Position numbers and translations under genes: made by a program. Below are positions 5,473-6,276 of a stretch of 6,276 bases of DNA, in pieces. The notes beneath the pieces were generated by a model. The model saw only the letters and a program-made list of their open reading frames with translations. It was not told the DNA's origin and did no database searches. The number at the start of each line of letters is the position of its first letter. Position 1 is the first letter of the stretch. The stretch covers positions 1-6,276 of the forward strand of contig JAGUWZ010000148.1 of NCBI GenBank assembly GCA_020062065.1. The letters are read 5' to 3'. The DNA comes from Candidatus Omnitrophota bacterium. GTDB lineage: Bacteria; Omnitrophota; Gorgyraeia; Gygaellales; Profunditerraquicolaceae.

Positions 5473-5733
5473 TTAGGGATTTTTTAAGGTGGGGTCATGA
5501 TGCCCAAGATTACGCAAGATAAAACAATCTTTGAGGATTTGAAAAGTAAGGCGGTAGTCCAAACTAACCCGCGCTTCCCATATATCTTGAGTACCTTTTA
5601 TCTTTTTAACTCGCAGCGATGGATATTTATGGTTGGTCAACAATGTTTTTAAGGCCTGTTTCAGGCGCTCTTTAACTTCATTAGGCAGGGCTTTATATGC
5701 TTTTTTAAAGCGTGCAGTTTCTATAAAATTCAT
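5473..5733 (-). CDS. RelE/ParE-superfamily toxin (probable mRNA interferase)
   Basis: This 86-aa basic protein has the small RelE/YafQ fold pattern: an N-terminal helical hairpin (residues 6-34, FKKAYKALPNEVKERL), then beta strands with IWEARVSLDYRLTF at 51-64 and FILRNLGHHD at 71-80. R55 and R61 and the His pair 78-79 sit where RelE/YafQ-type toxins place their catalytic and RNA-contacting residues. Related toxins cleave mRNA on the ribosome; ParE relatives target gyrase instead, and the terminal His-Asp favours the YafQ/RelE branch (inference). Its ATG at 5733 overlaps the antitoxin stop as ATGA, so translation is coupled and the toxin has no independent Shine-Dalgarno need. The antitoxin-first order and own promoter are typical of type II modules. 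Confidence 0.87.
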   Translation of the reverse strand: MNFIETARFKKAYKALPNEVKERLKQALKTLLTNHKYPSLRVKKIKGTQDIWEARVSLDYRLTFQILKDCFILRNLGHHDPTLKNP

Positions 5734-5999
5734 TTATCTAGGTCCTTTATGAGTTCTTCAGCAGTTTTGAATTTTTTTACCCTGCCGGCTTTAATATCCG
5801 CCTCAGCCTCTTTTTCTGCCGTCTGCCATTCTTTCGTCCAGAACCACGCCTGTTCCGCATCTATGGTTTTCTTAGGGATAATAACAATTTTGTCATCCTT
5901 TAACCTCGTTTCAAGGATATCCCCAATGTGCAAACCTAATCTCTTGCGGATAGACGCAGGTAGAGTAATCTGGAAATTCTGTCGTATTTGTAATATCAT
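5730..5999 (-). CDS. AbrB/MazE/SpoVT-type antitoxin
   Basis: This 89-aa protein is the likely antitoxin and autorepressor of the downstream toxin. Residues 3-43 form a swapped-hairpin AbrB domain: QIRQNFQITLPASIRKRLGL followed by GDILETRLKDDKIVIIPK, with the conserved pattern I-T-L-P-x-x-I-R-x-x-L-G-x-x-x-G-D. Residues 44-89 are charged and helical, with an AWFWTKEWQ patch, and probably wrap the toxin. The ATG at 5999 is preceded by AAAGGGAGTG (6005-6014), a good Shine-Dalgarno, and by a strong promoter. An AbrB-type antitoxin paired with a RelE-type toxin is a known combination. The direct repeat GAATTT at 6015-6020 and 6023-6028 lies between promoter and start and might be an operator (speculative). 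Confidence 0.9.
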   Translation of the reverse strand: MILQIRQNFQITLPASIRKRLGLHIGDILETRLKDDKIVIIPKKTIDAEQAWFWTKEWQTAEKEAEADIKAGRVKKFKTAEELIKDLDK

Positions 6000-6004
6000 T
6001 TTTA

Positions 6005-6014
6005 CACTCCCTTT
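6005..6014 (-). promoter_or_regulatory. Ribosome binding site of the antitoxin
   Basis: AAAGGGAGTG on the minus strand lies 5 nt before the ATG at 5999 and fixes that start. Confidence 0.75.
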
Positions 6015-6045
6015 GAATTTAAGAATTTGTTATTTTCCGTAAATA

Positions 6046-6073
6046 AGTATACCATAAAAACAGAGTTTGTCAA
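6046..6073 (-). promoter_or_regulatory. Sigma70-type promoter of the toxin-antitoxin module
   Basis: On the minus strand a perfect -35 box TTGACA (6068-6073) and a -10 box TATACT (6046-6051) are separated by 16 bp. The -10 is preceded by TGG, making an extended -10. Transcription would begin near 6039, giving a leader of about 40 nt before the antitoxin ATG. The GTATAC palindrome covering the -10 could be bound by the antitoxin. This is the only convincing promoter in the window and may also feed epsilon and c if read-through occurs. Confidence 0.75.
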
Positions 6074-6075
6074 TC

Positions 6076-6100
6076 AAAAAGAAAGAAAAGGGAACGTCCC
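6076..6100 (-). terminator. Possible weak terminator after the membrane protein gene
   Basis: On the minus strand a 4-bp stem GGGA/TCCC (6090-6100, loop of 3) is followed by a T-rich stretch (6076-6089). It lies 11 bp beyond the stop of the partial gene and just upstream of the toxin-antitoxin promoter. The stem is short, so termination would be weak. The core GGGACGTTCCC also resembles short palindromes that recur in some uncultured bacterial genomes. Confidence 0.35.
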
Positions 6101-6111
6101 CAATAAAATAA

Positions 6112-6276
6112 TTACTTTTGTTCAGGAAACGATTGCTTGCGCGCCTGGTCAATCAGGGTCTGGCTGGAACGGACCTGTGACTGCCAGACAAAGAAGAAAA
6201 TTCCAGCTAAGAGCCCTAAGAAAATTATTACTATAAAGATTATCAACCAGGTAGTGGTCTTAGAAGGCAGATTTAT
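6112..6276 (-). CDS. C-terminal fragment of a single-pass membrane protein, unrecognised
   Basis: An open frame enters from the right edge and ends in TAA at 6112-6114, giving 54 visible residues. There is one hydrophobic segment (about visible residues 10-31, TWLIIFIVIIFLGLLAGIFF) followed by a polar tail of about 24 residues rich in Gln, Ser, Arg and Lys. No start codon lies inside the window, so the N-terminus is beyond the edge. I do not recognise the family. Its place upstream of the ATP synthase genes would suit an accessory subunit of the AtpI/AtpZ kind, but nothing in these residues shows that, and it does not look like the end of subunit a. Codon choice and the intact membrane segment argue for a real gene. 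Confidence 0.55.
   Translation of the reverse strand: MNLPSKTTTWLIIFIVIIFLGLLAGIFFFVWQSQVRSSQTLIDQARKQSFPEQK

Noticed and set aside
5259..5522. An 87-aa plus-strand open frame
   Set aside because: It runs antisense over epsilon and the end of the toxin gene, spans the hairpins and has no recognisable family features.
5749..6236. Plus-strand open frames of 97 and 69 aa near the right edge
   Set aside because: They lie antisense to the antitoxin, its promoter and the partial membrane protein gene, and no family is recognisable.

Overview
All convincing genes lie on the minus strand, so the window reads from right to left. It is bacterial: start codons are preceded by Shine-Dalgarno sequences, genes are tightly packed, and a sigma70-type promoter is visible. 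The core is an incomplete F-type ATP synthase operon of an unusual, divergent kind, in the order epsilon, c, b/delta fusion, alpha, gamma. Subunits a and beta are not in the window; beta could follow gamma beyond the left edge and a could lie beyond the right edge, but neither can be seen. The divergent gamma, the b/delta fusion, the moderately AT-rich DNA and the palindromic intergenic repeats recall uncultured anaerobic lineages such as Candidatus Omnitrophota. That placement is an inference from memory of such operons, not something the sequence proves.

Right edge (6276-5473): the C-terminal end of an unrecognised single-pass membrane protein, a small hairpin with a T-rich tail, then a strong promoter driving a two-gene toxin-antitoxin module. 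An AbrB/SpoVT-type antitoxin overlaps a RelE/ParE-superfamily toxin by an ATGA junction. A perfect 12-bp inverted repeat with a 9-nt loop separates this module from the ATP synthase genes.

Centre-right (5366-4923): epsilon (N-terminal beta-sandwich only) and c (two-helix proteolipid with the carboxylate but without the TM1 glycine motif), 3 bp apart.

Centre (4922-3173): a 1.75-kb block splits c from b. It holds a 68-aa conserved-looking protein overlapping a stand-alone MNT-type nucleotidyltransferase, then a single-chain fusion of an MNT nucleotidyltransferase with a HEPN domain carrying the HepT motif RX4HXY. The block ends in a 72-bp composite of two imperfect palindromes just upstream of the b ribosome binding site.

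Left (3172-1): b/delta, alpha (overlapping b by 23 bp, with a strong Shine-Dalgarno and a GTG start) and gamma, ending in a heptamer tandem repeat at the window edge.

The most notable feature is the layout. An essential-type energy operon carries a toxin-antitoxin module next to epsilon and c and a second nucleotidyltransferase/HEPN cluster between c and b, with palindromic repeats at the boundaries. The insertions keep the operon's orientation, so read-through into the ATP synthase genes is possible.
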